A stretch of DNA of 64,000 nucleotides, taken from assembly GCF_006715395.1 (NCBI RefSeq), contig NZ_VFNC01000001.1, positions 806,001 to 870,000 on the forward strand. Reading direction: 5' to 3'. Of the stretch, positions 40,243 through 49,085 are shown piece after piece. The notes beneath the pieces are model-generated. The model did not search any database. It was not told the DNA's origin and worked only from the letters and a program-made list of their open reading frames with translations. The DNA is from Streptomyces sp. SLBN-31 (lineage in GTDB: Bacteria; Actinomycetota; Actinomycetes; Streptomycetales; Streptomycetaceae). The translations under genes and the position numbers were made by a program. Every line of letters starts with the position of its first letter. Position 1 is the first letter of the stretch.

Positions 40243-40448
40243 TGCGAGCGGGACTCGCGGCCGCCGCGGTCGTCCTGCTCGCCGCGCTGACCACGGCCTG
40301 CGGACCCGACGGCGGCTCGGCCGGAACCCCGGACAAGGCCGCCGCCACACCGTCCGGCTACTCGGAGATGCAGAAGAAGGTGGCCGCCGCCGAGTCCGCG
40401 CTCGCCCGGGCGGACGAGGACGCGGCCCGGGACGGCACGGACCGCTGA
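40242..40448 (+). CDS. Small putative lipoprotein (68 aa)
   Basis: The protein has a short hydrophobic signal ending in LTTAC (Cys20 as lipid-attachment candidate), then a Gly/Ser/Pro linker and one charged helix (QKKVAAAESALARADEDAARD). The lipobox is imperfect (Thr at -3). It overlaps the stop of the secreted-protein gene by one base (TGATG). Function unknown. The shared strand with the two-component system suggests one operon. Confidence 0.62.
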   Translation: MRAGLAAAAVVLLAALTTACGPDGGSAGTPDKAAATPSGYSEMQKKVAAAESALARADEDAARDGTDR

Positions 40449-40474
40449 GAGGAGCGGGCGCGGGGCGGGGGGTC

Positions 40475-41047
40475 TCAGCGCTCCCCGCCCGGCACCCACA
40501 GCACGTCACCGACGTCCTTGTTGGCCGTCCGGGCCAGGATGAACAGCAGGTCCGAGAGGCGGTTGAGGTAGGTCGCGGTGAGCGGGTTCATCGCCTCGCC
40601 GTGCACCTCCAGCGCCGCCCACGTCGAGCGCTCGGCCCGCCGTACGACCGTGCAGGCCTGGTGCAGCAGGGCCGCGCCCGGGGTGCCGCCCGGCAGGATG
40701 AAGGAGCGCAGCTTCTCCAGCCGCTCGTTGAAGCGGTCGCAGTCCGCCTCCAGCTTGTCGATGTAGAACTGCTCGACCCTCAGGGGCGGGTACTCCGGGT
40801 TCTCCACGACCGGCGTCGACAGGTCCGCGCCCACGTCGAACAGGTCGTTCTGGACGCGGGTGAGGACCTGGACGACCTCCGCGTCGAGACCGCCCAGCGC
40901 GATCGCCGTCCCGATCACCGCGTTCGCCTCGTTGGCGTCGGCGTACGCGGAGATCCTGAGGTCGGTCTTGGCGACTCGGCTCATGTCGCCGAGGGCGGTC
41001 GTGCCCCGGTCGCCGGTCCTGGTGTAGATGCGCGTCAGATTGACCAT
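40475..41047 (-). CDS. Cob(I)yrinic acid a,c-diamide adenosyltransferase, PduO type
   Basis: Transfers the adenosyl group of ATP to cob(I)alamin to make adenosylcobalamin, the cofactor of methylmalonyl-CoA mutase. The 190-residue protein has the PduO ATP-binding start (YTRTGDRGTTALGD), the helical bundle with NEANAVIG and the RRAERS and N-R-LSDLLF-x-AR signature near the C-terminus. The function links to the epimerase and MeaB genes at 60-63 kb, although these are 20 kb away. It stands 13 bases after the ABC permease gene. Confidence 0.93.
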   Translation of the reverse strand: MVNLTRIYTRTGDRGTTALGDMSRVAKTDLRISAYADANEANAVIGTAIALGGLDAEVVQVLTRVQNDLFDVGADLSTPVVENPEYPPLRVEQFYIDKLEADCDRFNERLEKLRSFILPGGTPGAALLHQACTVVRRAERSTWAALEVHGEAMNPLTATYLNRLSDLLFILARTANKDVGDVLWVPGGER

Positions 41048-41060
41048 GTGGCCAGCGTAG

Positions 41061-41810
41061 TTACGCCCCGGCCGTGCGGAAGACGCGTGTGCCCACTGTC
41101 ACGGCGAGCAGGGCGAATCCGAGGGCGACGAGGACGCCGTACGCCATGTGGTCCGTCACGTACGACCCGACGTACGCGTCCCGCACCGCGTCCACCAGAT
41201 AGCGGAACGGCACGAAGTGGGACAGCACGTCCAGCCACGCCGGCGCCAGGCTCATCGGGAGCATCAGCCCGGACAGCAGCATGGACGGCATGGTCAGGGC
41301 GTTGACCATGGGACCGAACTCCTGGGGCGTGCGGACCTTGAAGGCCAGCGCGTACGACAGCGAACCCAGGGAGACGGTCAGCAGGGCCACGAAGGCGAAG
41401 CCGATCAGGATGCCGGCCAGTGGGGCGCGCAGGCCCATCACCGCCGCGGCCAGCACCAGCAGCACGGCCTGGAAGACGAAGACGGTCGCGTCGCGCAGGA
41501 CGCGGCCGAGCAGCAGCGCGAGCCGGCTGACCGGGGTCACGCGCATGCGCTCCACCACGCCCTGGCCGTTCTCCATGATGATCGTGAACCCGGCGAACGC
41601 GGCCCCGAACAGGCCGAGTTGGAGCAGCAGCCCGGGGACCAGGACCTGCCAGCTGGTGCCGCGGGAGGCCAGCGGCAGCCCGGTGAGCAGCGGCCCGAAG
41701 AACAGCAGGTACAGCAACGGCATCAGCACGCCGAAGAGCAGCGCGAAGCGGGAGCGCAGGGACTGGCGGAGGTAGCGGCCGTAGATCAGGCCGGTGTCGT
41801 GGAGCAGCAT
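41061..41810 (-). CDS. ABC-2 type transporter permease
   Basis: This 249-residue integral membrane protein has six hydrophobic segments and the ABC-2 permease signature around residues 185-205 (LTMPSMLLSGLMLPM). It resembles DrrB-type drug-efflux permeases. It is encoded 13 bases downstream of its ATPase on the same strand, and both are divergent from the TetR gene. The exported compound is unknown. Confidence 0.9.
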   Translation of the reverse strand: MLLHDTGLIYGRYLRQSLRSRFALLFGVLMPLLYLLFFGPLLTGLPLASRGTSWQVLVPGLLLQLGLFGAAFAGFTIIMENGQGVVERMRVTPVSRLALLLGRVLRDATVFVFQAVLLVLAAAVMGLRAPLAGILIGFAFVALLTVSLGSLSYALAFKVRTPQEFGPMVNALTMPSMLLSGLMLPMSLAPAWLDVLSHFVPFRYLVDAVRDAYVGSYVTDHMAYGVLVALGFALLAVTVGTRVFRTAGA

Positions 41811-41823
41811 CTTCTCCGGCTTC

Positions 41824-42609
41824 CTATACGGCGACGGGGGCGGGGTCGGCCTTGGCCGGACCGCGGCCGGTGATGGCGAGGAACGTGTCCTGCAGGCTCG
41901 CGTCGATCGAGCCGGCGTGGCGCAGCTTCAGGGCGCTCGGCGTGCCCTCGGCGGCGACCACGCCCCGGTCGACGACGACCAGCCGGTCGGCGAGGGCGTC
42001 CGCCTCGTCCAGGTAGTGGGTCGTCAGGAACACCGTGGTGCCGTGCTCGTCCCGCAGTCGGCGCACCAGCTCCCACAGGTCGGCCCGGCTGCCGGGGTCG
42101 AGGCCGGTCGTCGGTTCGTCGAGGAACAGCACCTTCGGGCGGTGGGTGAGTGCCATCGCGATGTCCAGACGCCGGCGCTGGCCTCCGGAGAGCGTGCCGC
42201 ACCTGCGGTCGAGCAGCCCTTCGAGGCCGAGGTCGCGAGCCAACTCCGCGGCGCGGTCGACCGCCTGCCCGCGCGTCAGCCGGTACAGGCGGCCCTGGGT
42301 GACCAGCTCCTCGCGCACGCTGATCTGCGGGTCGACGCCGCCGGACTGGGCGACGTAACCGCATGCCCGCCGCACCCCTGCCGGATCGCGCGCCAGGTCG
42401 TGGCCGGCGACCGTGGCGGCGCCGCCGGTCGGGGTGAGCAGGGTCGTGAGCATCCGCAGGGTGGTGGTCTTCCCGGCGCCGTTCGGGCCGAGGAACCCGA
42501 GGATCTCGCCCTCGTGGACGGTCAGATCGATGCCGCGGACCGCTTCGACGGGGCCGCGCCTGGTGGGGAAGGTGCGCGCCAGTGCGGCCGCGCTGATGAC
42601 TTCAGCCAT
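41824..42609 (-). CDS. ABC transporter ATP-binding protein, DrrA-like
   Basis: The 261-residue ATPase has Walker A GPNGAGKTTT, Q-loop VAQSGG, signature LSGGQRRRLD, Walker B VLFLDEPTTGLD and the H-loop LTTHYLDEAD. ATG 42609 is preferred; a longer frame (to 42660) would run through the operator. It forms an exporter with the following permease. Its promoter region overlaps the inverted repeat at 42631-42661, so it is probably repressed by the TetR protein. Confidence 0.92.
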   Translation of the reverse strand: MAEVISAAALARTFPTRRGPVEAVRGIDLTVHEGEILGFLGPNGAGKTTTLRMLTTLLTPTGGAATVAGHDLARDPAGVRRACGYVAQSGGVDPQISVREELVTQGRLYRLTRGQAVDRAAELARDLGLEGLLDRRCGTLSGGQRRRLDIAMALTHRPKVLFLDEPTTGLDPGSRADLWELVRRLRDEHGTTVFLTTHYLDEADALADRLVVVDRGVVAAEGTPSALKLRHAGSIDASLQDTFLAITGRGPAKADPAPVAV

Positions 42610-42630
42610 GCGCCCAGAAAAACAGAGTCC

Positions 42631-42661
42631 CTTAAATTTTGCAATGACTCCAAAATTCAAG
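42631..42661. promoter_or_regulatory. Probable TetR operator
   Basis: CTTAAATTTTG (42631-42641) and CAAAATTCAAG (42651-42661) form an 11-bp inverted repeat with one mismatch and a 9-base spacer. The tract is strikingly AT-rich for this genome and lies between the divergent ABC ATPase and TetR genes, the usual place for a shared operator. Confidence 0.75.
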
Positions 42662-42688
42662 TGAGCCCAGCGGGGTTAGGATTCGGAC

Positions 42689-43330
42689 ATGGCAGAGGGG
42701 CTCCGCGAGCGGAAGAAACGGCAGACCAGGCAGTACATCTCCGACGTCGCCACGGGCCTGTTCGTCGAGCGCGGCTTCGACGCCGTGACCGTCGCCGAGA
42801 TCGCCGACGCCGCCGACGTCTCGGTCAACACCGTCTACAACTACTTCCCCGCGAAGGAAGACCTCTTCTTCGACCGCTCCGGCGACATCGGTGACCGCCT
42901 GGCCCGGTGGGTGCGCGGACGGCGCAAGGGGGAGTCGGCCGCCGACGCCGTCCTGCGGGAACTGCGCGAGGAGGCCGAGGCGGTCTCGCCGCGGCTCGGC
43001 CTGATGCCGGGCTACGCCACCTTCATGCGGGTCATCGAGGAGGCCCCCGCGCTGCGCTCCCGGCTGTGGGCCATCGGTCAGGAGGTCCAGGACAGCCTGG
43101 AGGCGGCCCTGCGGGAGGAGACGGCCGCGGCCGACGACGACCCGCTGCCCCATCTGATCGCCGGTCAGCTCGGCTGGGCGCACAGTGCCGTCATGGCGGT
43201 CATTCGCCGCGAGATGGTCAAGGGGCGCGATCCACGCGAAGTGTCACGAGAGGTACTGGTCCTCCTCGACGACATCGAGGAGCTGTTGGGCGAGAAGGTG
43301 CTCAACTACGCCGTCCGTGGCGTCGAATGA
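42689..43330 (+). CDS. TetR-family transcriptional regulator
   Basis: This 213-residue regulator has an N-terminal DNA-binding domain (about residues 10-55: RQYISDVATGLFVERGFDAVTVAEIADAADVSVNTVYNYFPAKEDL) and a helical ligand domain with no recognised ligand. It is divergent from the ABC exporter and shares the inverted repeat 42631-42661, so it most likely represses both itself and the exporter until the exported compound binds. Confidence 0.92.
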   Translation: MAEGLRERKKRQTRQYISDVATGLFVERGFDAVTVAEIADAADVSVNTVYNYFPAKEDLFFDRSGDIGDRLARWVRGRRKGESAADAVLRELREEAEAVSPRLGLMPGYATFMRVIEEAPALRSRLWAIGQEVQDSLEAALREETAAADDDPLPHLIAGQLGWAHSAVMAVIRREMVKGRDPREVSREVLVLLDDIEELLGEKVLNYAVRGVE

Positions 43331-43468
43331 CCCCTGCCGGTGTGATGTCCGTCAGATGAGACGTGACGCGCATTACTTACCGAACACACGGCACCTCACG
43401 AGCGCTAAGGTCCGCCGAAGAGACATACGTAAACGTGGTGTAAGGCGTTTCAAAGGGGAGTCGCAAAC

Positions 43469-44317
43469 GTGGCACGGAAGCTTGCCGTCATCGGCGCCGG
43501 CCTGATGGGTTCCGGTATCGCCCAGGTCTCGGCCCAGGCCGGCTGGGACGTCGTCCTGCGGGACGTCACGGACGAGGCCCTCAGGCGCGGCACCGACGGC
43601 ATCAAGGCCTCGTACGACAAGTTCGTGAGCAAGGGGAAGATGGAGGCGCACGACGCCGACGCCTCCCTCGCCCGCATCACCGCGACCACCGATCTGGACG
43701 CCGCCGCCGACGCCGACATCGTCGTCGAGGCCGTGTTCGAGAAGCTGGAGGTCAAGCACGAGATCTTCCGCACGCTCGACAAGATCGTGCGCCATGACAC
43801 CGTGCTGGCCTCCAACACCTCCGCCATCCCGATCACCAAGATCGCGGCGGCCACCGAGCACCCCGAGCGGGTCGTGGGCGTCCACTTCTTCTCGCCGGTG
43901 CCGATGATGCAGCTCGTCGAGCTCGTCCGCGGCTACAAGACCAGCGACGAAACCCTCGCCACCGCGCGGGAGTTCGCCGAGTCCGTCGGCAAGACCTGCA
44001 TCGTCGTCAACCGCGACGTGGCCGGCTTCGTCACCACCCGGCTCATCTCCGCCCTCGTCGTCGAGGCGACCAAGCTCTACGAGTCGGGCGTCGCGACCGC
44101 CGAGGACATCGACCTCGCCTGCAAGCTGGGCTTCGGCCACGCGATGGGCCCGCTGGCCACGGCGGACCTGACCGGCGTCGACATCCTGCTGCACGCCACC
44201 AGCAACATCTACACCGAGTCGCAGGACGAGAAGTTCGCGCCGCCGGAGCTGATGCGCCGGATGGTTGACGCCGGTGACATCGGGCGCAAGAGCGGGCAGG
44301 GCTTCTACACGTACTGA
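43469..44317 (+). CDS. 3-hydroxybutyryl-CoA dehydrogenase
   Basis: An NAD(P)-dependent enzyme that interconverts 3-hydroxybutyryl-CoA and acetoacetyl-CoA in fatty-acid or polyhydroxybutyrate-type metabolism. The 282-residue protein has the Rossmann motif VIGAGLMGSGIAQ, the catalytic His in GVHFFSPVPMMQLVEL, a conserved Asn-rich ASNTS segment, and the C-terminal helical domain with GRKSGQGFYTY. The GTG 43469 follows AGGGGAG. It can work with the thiolase at 60793, which makes acetoacetyl-CoA. Confidence 0.93.
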   Translation: MARKLAVIGAGLMGSGIAQVSAQAGWDVVLRDVTDEALRRGTDGIKASYDKFVSKGKMEAHDADASLARITATTDLDAAADADIVVEAVFEKLEVKHEIFRTLDKIVRHDTVLASNTSAIPITKIAAATEHPERVVGVHFFSPVPMMQLVELVRGYKTSDETLATAREFAESVGKTCIVVNRDVAGFVTTRLISALVVEATKLYESGVATAEDIDLACKLGFGHAMGPLATADLTGVDILLHATSNIYTESQDEKFAPPELMRRMVDAGDIGRKSGQGFYTY

Positions 44318-44486
44318 CCACATCGGTACGTCCGGCCACTGAAACCGCACAAACCCCGGGAGCATCACTCGCGGGGGTGAATTCGGTATCGGTTCGCTCA
44401 CAGACGGCAACCTCGTCGCCGCTGGAGCAGTCAGACGATGCACAGCCACCGTCACGGAGTACGCAACGCACTCACGGGGAGCGCTT

Positions 44487-44810
44487 ATGTTCATCAGGGG
44501 CGACCACGCCGAGCTGGTCGTCGGGGGCCGCCTCGACGTCCGCAGCGCGGCGGACGCCCGCACGGTCCTGCACTCGGCCGTCGACGACGGAGTCGGCGAC
44601 ATCGTGCTCGACCTGTCCGAACTGGACTCCTGGGACGCCACCGGACTCGGGGTGATCATGGGCGTCCACCGGCGGGCCGGCCGCTGCGGCCGGCGCCTGG
44701 TGCTGCGCGACGTACCGCCGCAGATGCAGCGCCTGCTGGTGGCCACCCGGCTGCACCGGATCCTGGCGATCGAGGGGGGCATCGGGGTGGAGTCGCTGCC
44801 CCGCGTGTGA
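44487..44810 (+). CDS. STAS-domain anti-sigma factor antagonist-like protein
   Basis: A 107-residue STAS domain of the SpoIIAA/RsbV type, which free a sigma factor by binding its anti-sigma kinase. The family's phosphorylation loop D-S-(S/T)-G-L-G reads DATGLG here, so the usual phospho-Ser is Ala; the next residue is Thr. It may be insensitive to the kinase, or phosphorylated on Thr. ATG 44487 follows GGGGAG. No anti-sigma gene is adjacent. Confidence 0.85.
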   Translation: MFIRGDHAELVVGGRLDVRSAADARTVLHSAVDDGVGDIVLDLSELDSWDATGLGVIMGVHRRAGRCGRRLVLRDVPPQMQRLLVATRLHRILAIEGGIGVESLPRV

Positions 44811-45067
44811 CGTCTGGCACGCACGGTGCGGGCGCGGCCGGGCATTCCGGCCGGGAAACGCAGGTCAGCGCGATCCGTACGACACTGTGACGTCTCGGGC
44901 GGCGCCGTACCCCGGGCTGTCGTAGATACTGAGCGAAGGTTTAGGGTTCGGCTGCCCGCCGCCAGCGAAACCCTCGAGCGGGTACCGGACCAGAAGCGAC
45001 AGCGGAGTGTGCGACAAGGCCGGGAGGGGCTGTATCGGCACACGATCGCTTTTGGGGGGCTTGACCT

Positions 45068-47620
45068 ATGGACCCGAACAACCGGGGACCCGAGGGCTAC
45101 GGCCATGACGGCGACACGGGAGCGTCGCGCCAGCGCCCGCCCAGGGACCCCCTCACACCCGACTTCGGACAGCACACGCCCGCGCTCGCCCGCACGGTGC
45201 AGCTCGTCACGGGCGACCACCTGCTCACCGTCAATCCCGTCGACGGCAGCGAGATAGAGCCCTGCCCGCCAGGGGAGCGACCGGCCCGGCCCGAGAAGCT
45301 CACCGCGGCCGAGCGCGCCGAGGCGGTCCGGGCCGCCCGGGCACCCGTCCCGCCGGGACCGGCCCTGCCCGTGCTGCCGCTCCTGGAACGCCAGGACGAG
45401 CGCGAGCACTTGGTCCGGCTGCTCGCCCGTGGCCGCTCCGTACGCCTCACCGGCCCCGCAGGCTCGGGCCGCACCGCCCTGCTCGACCTGGTCGCGGAGG
45501 ACTGCGCGGACCTCGCCCCCGACGGCGTCGTCCGCCTCAACGGCTTCCACCGCAGCGCCGAGGAACTGCTGCACGACCTCTTCCACGCCGTCTACAACGC
45601 GCCCCTGTACCGCCCGGAGCGGGAAGAACTGCTCGCCCTCGTCCGGGAGGTCGGCGCGGTCGTCGTCCTCGACGACATCGAGTTCGGCGGCGCCGCCCTC
45701 GACGAGCTGCTCGACGCGACGCCCGAGTGCGCCTTCGTGATCGGCGCCACGCCCGACGTGCCCGCGCCCTCCGCCGACTCCGCCGTCGAGGAGGTCCTCC
45801 TCGGCGGCCTGGAACGGGCGGGCGGCGTCGACATCATCGAACGCGTCGTCGGCCGGCCGCTCACCGAGGAGGAGGCCAACTGGGCCGGCGACCTCTGGTT
45901 CGAGTCCGAGGGCCTGCCGCTGCGGTTCGTCCAGGCCGGCGCCCTGCTGCGCCAGCGGGACCAGCAGCGGGCCGGCGCCGGCGCCGTGGACGAGTTCGGC
46001 GTCTTCGCCGACTCCCTGCCCGTGGACGCGCCCTTCGACGCCCCGTTCGACGCCGAGGACGACGCCGTACCGCTGCCCTCACTCGGCGAGGCCGCCGCGC
46101 CCGCCCCGCTGCTGGCCGCCCGGCTGAGTCCGTCGGCCCGCGCGACCCTGCGCTTCGCGGTCGCCCTCGGCGGCGAGGTGCCCCACCAGGCCCACCTGCC
46201 GGCGCTGGTCGGCGACACCCACGCGGACGCCGCCCTCGGCGAACTGGCCTCCTGCGGGCTGGTCTCCCCGGTCGGCTCCCGCTACCGCCTCGCCGCCGGC
46301 GTCCTCCAGCAGCTGGAGGCCGCCGGATACAACGACGACATCGGGGCCCGCGCGCTGACCGCCGCCCAGCACTACGCCTGGTGGGCCGGGCATCCGTCGG
46401 TCACCCCCGAGCGGGTGTGCGCCGAGGCCGACGCCCTGCTCGCCGCCCTCGGCGTCCTGGTGCCGGACACCGCCCCGCCCGCGGAGGGCGAGGAGGCCGT
46501 CACCGTCCGGCTGGCCCGCACGGCCGCGCCCGCCTTCGCCGCCGGACTGGACTTCAGCGCCTGGGAACGCGCGCTGCGCGCCGGTGCCGAGGCCTCCCGG
46601 CTGGCGGGAGAGGTGTCGGAACAGGCCTACTTCCACCACGAGCTGGGTGTGCTCGCGCTGTGCGACGGGGAGTTCGACCGGGCCCGCGCCGAGCTGGAGA
46701 CCTCCCTGGGGCTGCGCGGCGCGACCTCCGACAAGCGCGGCACGGTCGCCGCCCGGCGCGCCCTCGCCCTGGTCGCCGACCGCACCGGCACGGCGCCGGG
46801 TCTGGTGTCGACGGCCGGTGAGGAGGTGCCGGACGCCCGCTACGAGGAGTCCCAGTCGCCCCCGGGCGGCGTACCCGCGGTCCTGCCGGGCTTCCCGCCC
46901 GCGCGGCCGTCGGCCCCCTCCACGGGCGACGGCGCGACGATCGTCGTCAACCGGTCGGCGTCCGGCGGACACCCGCCCAAGACGCACCGCGCGGGCATCA
47001 GGGGCCTCGCCCGCCGCAACCTGGTGGCGGCCGGCGCGGGCGCGCTGCTCGTCGCCGTGCTGGGCACGGTGGTGACACTCGGCGCGACCTCCAACAACGA
47101 CGCCAACAACCCCTCCGACAAGGTCGGTGTGAACCCGTCCGCCAGCCAGGGCGTCGACGACGGCTCCCTCGGCGCGGACAAGCCGAAGACCGACAAGGGC
47201 GGCGACACCGGCACGGCCACGAGCAGGCCGACCGATCCGGGGCCCGACGGCACCTACGGCACCTCGGACGACCCGACGCCGCCGTCCGACACCGGCGGCA
47301 CGCCGTCGGACAGGCCCAGCGGGACGAAGGGGTCGGGTGGCGGCGGTTCGTCGAGCTCGCCGTCGAAGTCGCCGTCCAAGCCGCCCACGTCACCGCCCCC
47401 CTCGTCGCCGAAGCCGAGCACGTCGTCTTCGTCGCCGTCCACGTCACCGAGTCCCTCGCCCTCGCCGTCCGCCTCGACGTCGTCGAGTGCGGGGCCCCCG
47501 TCCACCTCGACCACGGCCAGCGGCCCGGCCTCCGGCGCCCCGGCGTCCTCCACCGCCCCGGACCGGACGAGCGCTTCGGCGAGCGCACCGGCGAGCAGCG
47601 CCTCGGGCGCGGTGATCTGA
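45068..47620 (+). CDS. Large P-loop (STAND-like) NTPase with membrane anchor and exported Ser/Pro tail
   Basis: This 850-residue protein has an acidic N-terminus, a P-loop GPAGSGRT (residues about 129-136) with a Walker B-like VVVLDDIEF, then winged-helix and helical repeat-like regions (about 340-590, including a TPR-like EQAYFHHELGVLALCDGEFDRARAELETSL). A single membrane segment follows (about 650-675: LVAAGAGALLVAVLGTVVTLG), then about 170 residues rich in Ser, Thr, Pro and Gly that should lie outside the cell. Topology and ATP binding are inferred. Similar genes are annotated only as ATP/GTP-binding proteins in Streptomyces. The role may be signalling across the membrane. Confidence 0.8.
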   Translation: MDPNNRGPEGYGHDGDTGASRQRPPRDPLTPDFGQHTPALARTVQLVTGDHLLTVNPVDGSEIEPCPPGERPARPEKLTAAERAEAVRAARAPVPPGPALPVLPLLERQDEREHLVRLLARGRSVRLTGPAGSGRTALLDLVAEDCADLAPDGVVRLNGFHRSAEELLHDLFHAVYNAPLYRPEREELLALVREVGAVVVLDDIEFGGAALDELLDATPECAFVIGATPDVPAPSADSAVEEVLLGGLERAGGVDIIERVVGRPLTEEEANWAGDLWFESEGLPLRFVQAGALLRQRDQQRAGAGAVDEFGVFADSLPVDAPFDAPFDAEDDAVPLPSLGEAAAPAPLLAARLSPSARATLRFAVALGGEVPHQAHLPALVGDTHADAALGELASCGLVSPVGSRYRLAAGVLQQLEAAGYNDDIGARALTAAQHYAWWAGHPSVTPERVCAEADALLAALGVLVPDTAPPAEGEEAVTVRLARTAAPAFAAGLDFSAWERALRAGAEASRLAGEVSEQAYFHHELGVLALCDGEFDRARAELETSLGLRGATSDKRGTVAARRALALVADRTGTAPGLVSTAGEEVPDARYEESQSPPGGVPAVLPGFPPARPSAPSTGDGATIVVNRSASGGHPPKTHRAGIRGLARRNLVAAGAGALLVAVLGTVVTLGATSNNDANNPSDKVGVNPSASQGVDDGSLGADKPKTDKGGDTGTATSRPTDPGPDGTYGTSDDPTPPSDTGGTPSDRPSGTKGSGGGGSSSSPSKSPSKPPTSPPPSSPKPSTSSSSPSTSPSPSPSPSASTSSSAGPPSTSTTASGPASGAPASSTAPDRTSASASAPASSASGAVI

Positions 47621-47631
47621 GGCGGGCACAC

Positions 47632-47668
47632 CGAAGGGGCCGGGTTCCACCAGGACCCGGCCCCTTCG
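47632..47668. terminator. Bidirectional terminator
   Basis: A perfect 14-bp stem (47632-47645 with 47655-47668) with a 9-base loop lies between the convergent P-loop protein gene and nucS. Confidence 0.88.
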
Positions 47669-47683
47669 CCGTACCGCCGCCGC

Positions 47684-48355
47684 TCAGAACAGCCGCAGCT
47701 TGTCGTCCTCGATGCCGCGCAGCGCGTCGTAGTCCAGCACCGTGCAGCCGATCCCGCGGTCGGTGGCGAGGACGCGGGCCTGCGGCTTGATCTCCTGTGC
47801 CGCGAAGATGCCGCGGACCGGGGCCAGATGCGGGTCGCGGTTCAACAGCTCCAGATAGCGGGTCAGTTGCTCCACGCCGTCGATCTCGCCGCGCCGCTTG
47901 ATCTCCACCGCCACGGTCTGCCCCTCGGCGTCCCGGCACAGGATGTCGACGGGGCCGATCGCGGTCATGTACTCGCGCCGGATGAGCGAGTAGCCCTCGC
48001 CGAGGGTCTCGATGCGGTCCGCGAGGAGTTCCTGGAGGTGTGCTTCCACGCCGTCCTTGATCAGGCCTGGGTCCACGCCGAGTTCGTGCGAGGAGTCGTG
48101 GAGGATCTGCTCCATCGTGATGATGAGTTTCTCGCCCGCTTTGTTGATGACGGTCCAGACGCCCTCGTCGTCGCCCGCGCCCTCCTTCAGCGTGCAGGGC
48201 GGTGACATCCAGTTCAGGGGCTTGTAGGCACGGTCGTCGGCGTGGATCGACACACTGCCGTCCGCCTTCACCAGGATCAGGCGGGGCGCCGAGGGGAGAT
48301 GGGCGGTGAGCCGGCCCGCGTAGTCGACGGAGCATCGGGCGATGACGAGACGCAT
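47684..48355 (-). CDS. nucS: Mismatch-specific endonuclease NucS (EndoMS)
   Basis: The actinobacterial and archaeal mismatch-repair nuclease, acting in place of MutS/MutL. The 223-residue protein has the N-terminal DNA-binding beta domain ([20 protein letters not shown]) and the RecB-like nuclease core: Asp in GPVDILCRD and E-x-K in [13 protein letters not shown], with QLTRYLELL after it. The C-terminus (DDKLRLF) resembles a sliding-clamp-binding motif. ATG 48355 is chosen; an upstream TTG at 48364 adds three residues. Confidence 0.93.
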   Translation of the reverse strand: MRLVIARCSVDYAGRLTAHLPSAPRLILVKADGSVSIHADDRAYKPLNWMSPPCTLKEGAGDDEGVWTVINKAGEKLIITMEQILHDSSHELGVDPGLIKDGVEAHLQELLADRIETLGEGYSLIRREYMTAIGPVDILCRDAEGQTVAVEIKRRGEIDGVEQLTRYLELLNRDPHLAPVRGIFAAQEIKPQARVLATDRGIGCTVLDYDALRGIEDDKLRLF

Positions 48356-48610
48356 GGTCGGCAACGCTACTCGACGGGCAGGTGTCGACGCGATTCGCCC
48401 CAGAAGACGACTGACCGCCCCTGTTCGGTTGTGGCCGATTGTGGGCCTAAAGAGGAGCCCCTATGTACGCAATCTCCTGGTGCGGTCACGGTCCGTTGCC
48501 TACCGTATAAACGGGAGGTCGCGAGGCGTGTACACAGCGTGTGCGGTATCGCGAACTCCCTTATCTGTCCGGCAACCCCTGTGCACCACAGGGGTGCGAG
48601 AGGAGAACCC

Positions 48611-49003
48611 ATGTCGCTCGACGTCTCACCGGCCCTACTCGAGAAGGCCGAGCGAGGCGAGGTCGACGAAGCAGAATTCGTCGACTGCGTCCGGACCTCC
48701 CTGCCCTACGCATGGGAGATGATCAGCTCCCTGGTGGCCCAGCTGAAGGTCGACGGCGGACAGTTCGCCGACAACCAGACGCCTCCGCCGGACGAGCGGG
48801 CACGCGGTCAGCTGCTGCGTGCGCTCGCGAGTGACGCGATACGCGGCGCGCTCCAGCGGCACTTCGGTGTCCGGCTGGCTTTCCAGAACTGCCACCGGGT
48901 GGCGGTGTTCCCGTTGGACTCTTCCGTCGACGAGACGCTGGCGCGCTTCACCTCGGTCCGCAGTCAGCTGCTCAACCAGTCTCCGGAGTTCCGGGACTGC
49001 TGA
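48611..49003 (+). CDS. SCO5389-family conserved hypothetical protein
   Basis: This 130-residue soluble protein belongs to a small Streptomyces family of unknown function. It is helical, with a charged start (LDVSPALLEKAERGEVDEAEFVDCVRTSLPYAW) and a C-terminal mixed region (CHRVAVFPLDSS, then RFTSVRSQLLNQSPEFRDC). No catalytic motif is visible. AGGAGA precedes ATG 48611. A TATAAA-containing region (about 48500-48520) upstream may be its promoter. Confidence 0.75.
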   Translation: MSLDVSPALLEKAERGEVDEAEFVDCVRTSLPYAWEMISSLVAQLKVDGGQFADNQTPPPDERARGQLLRALASDAIRGALQRHFGVRLAFQNCHRVAVFPLDSSVDETLARFTSVRSQLLNQSPEFRDC

Positions 49004-49018
49004 GCGGCATGCCGCTTG

Positions 49019-49065
49019 CTTGCCGCTCCGTACGCGGGAGGTGCATCAAGTACCGGAGCGGCAAG
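49019..49065. terminator. Bidirectional terminator
   Basis: CTTGCCGCTCCG (49019-49030) pairs perfectly with CGGAGCGGCAAG (49054-49065) across a 23-base loop, between convergent genes. Confidence 0.75.
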
Positions 49066-49085
49066 CCCCATGCCGGACCATGCGG

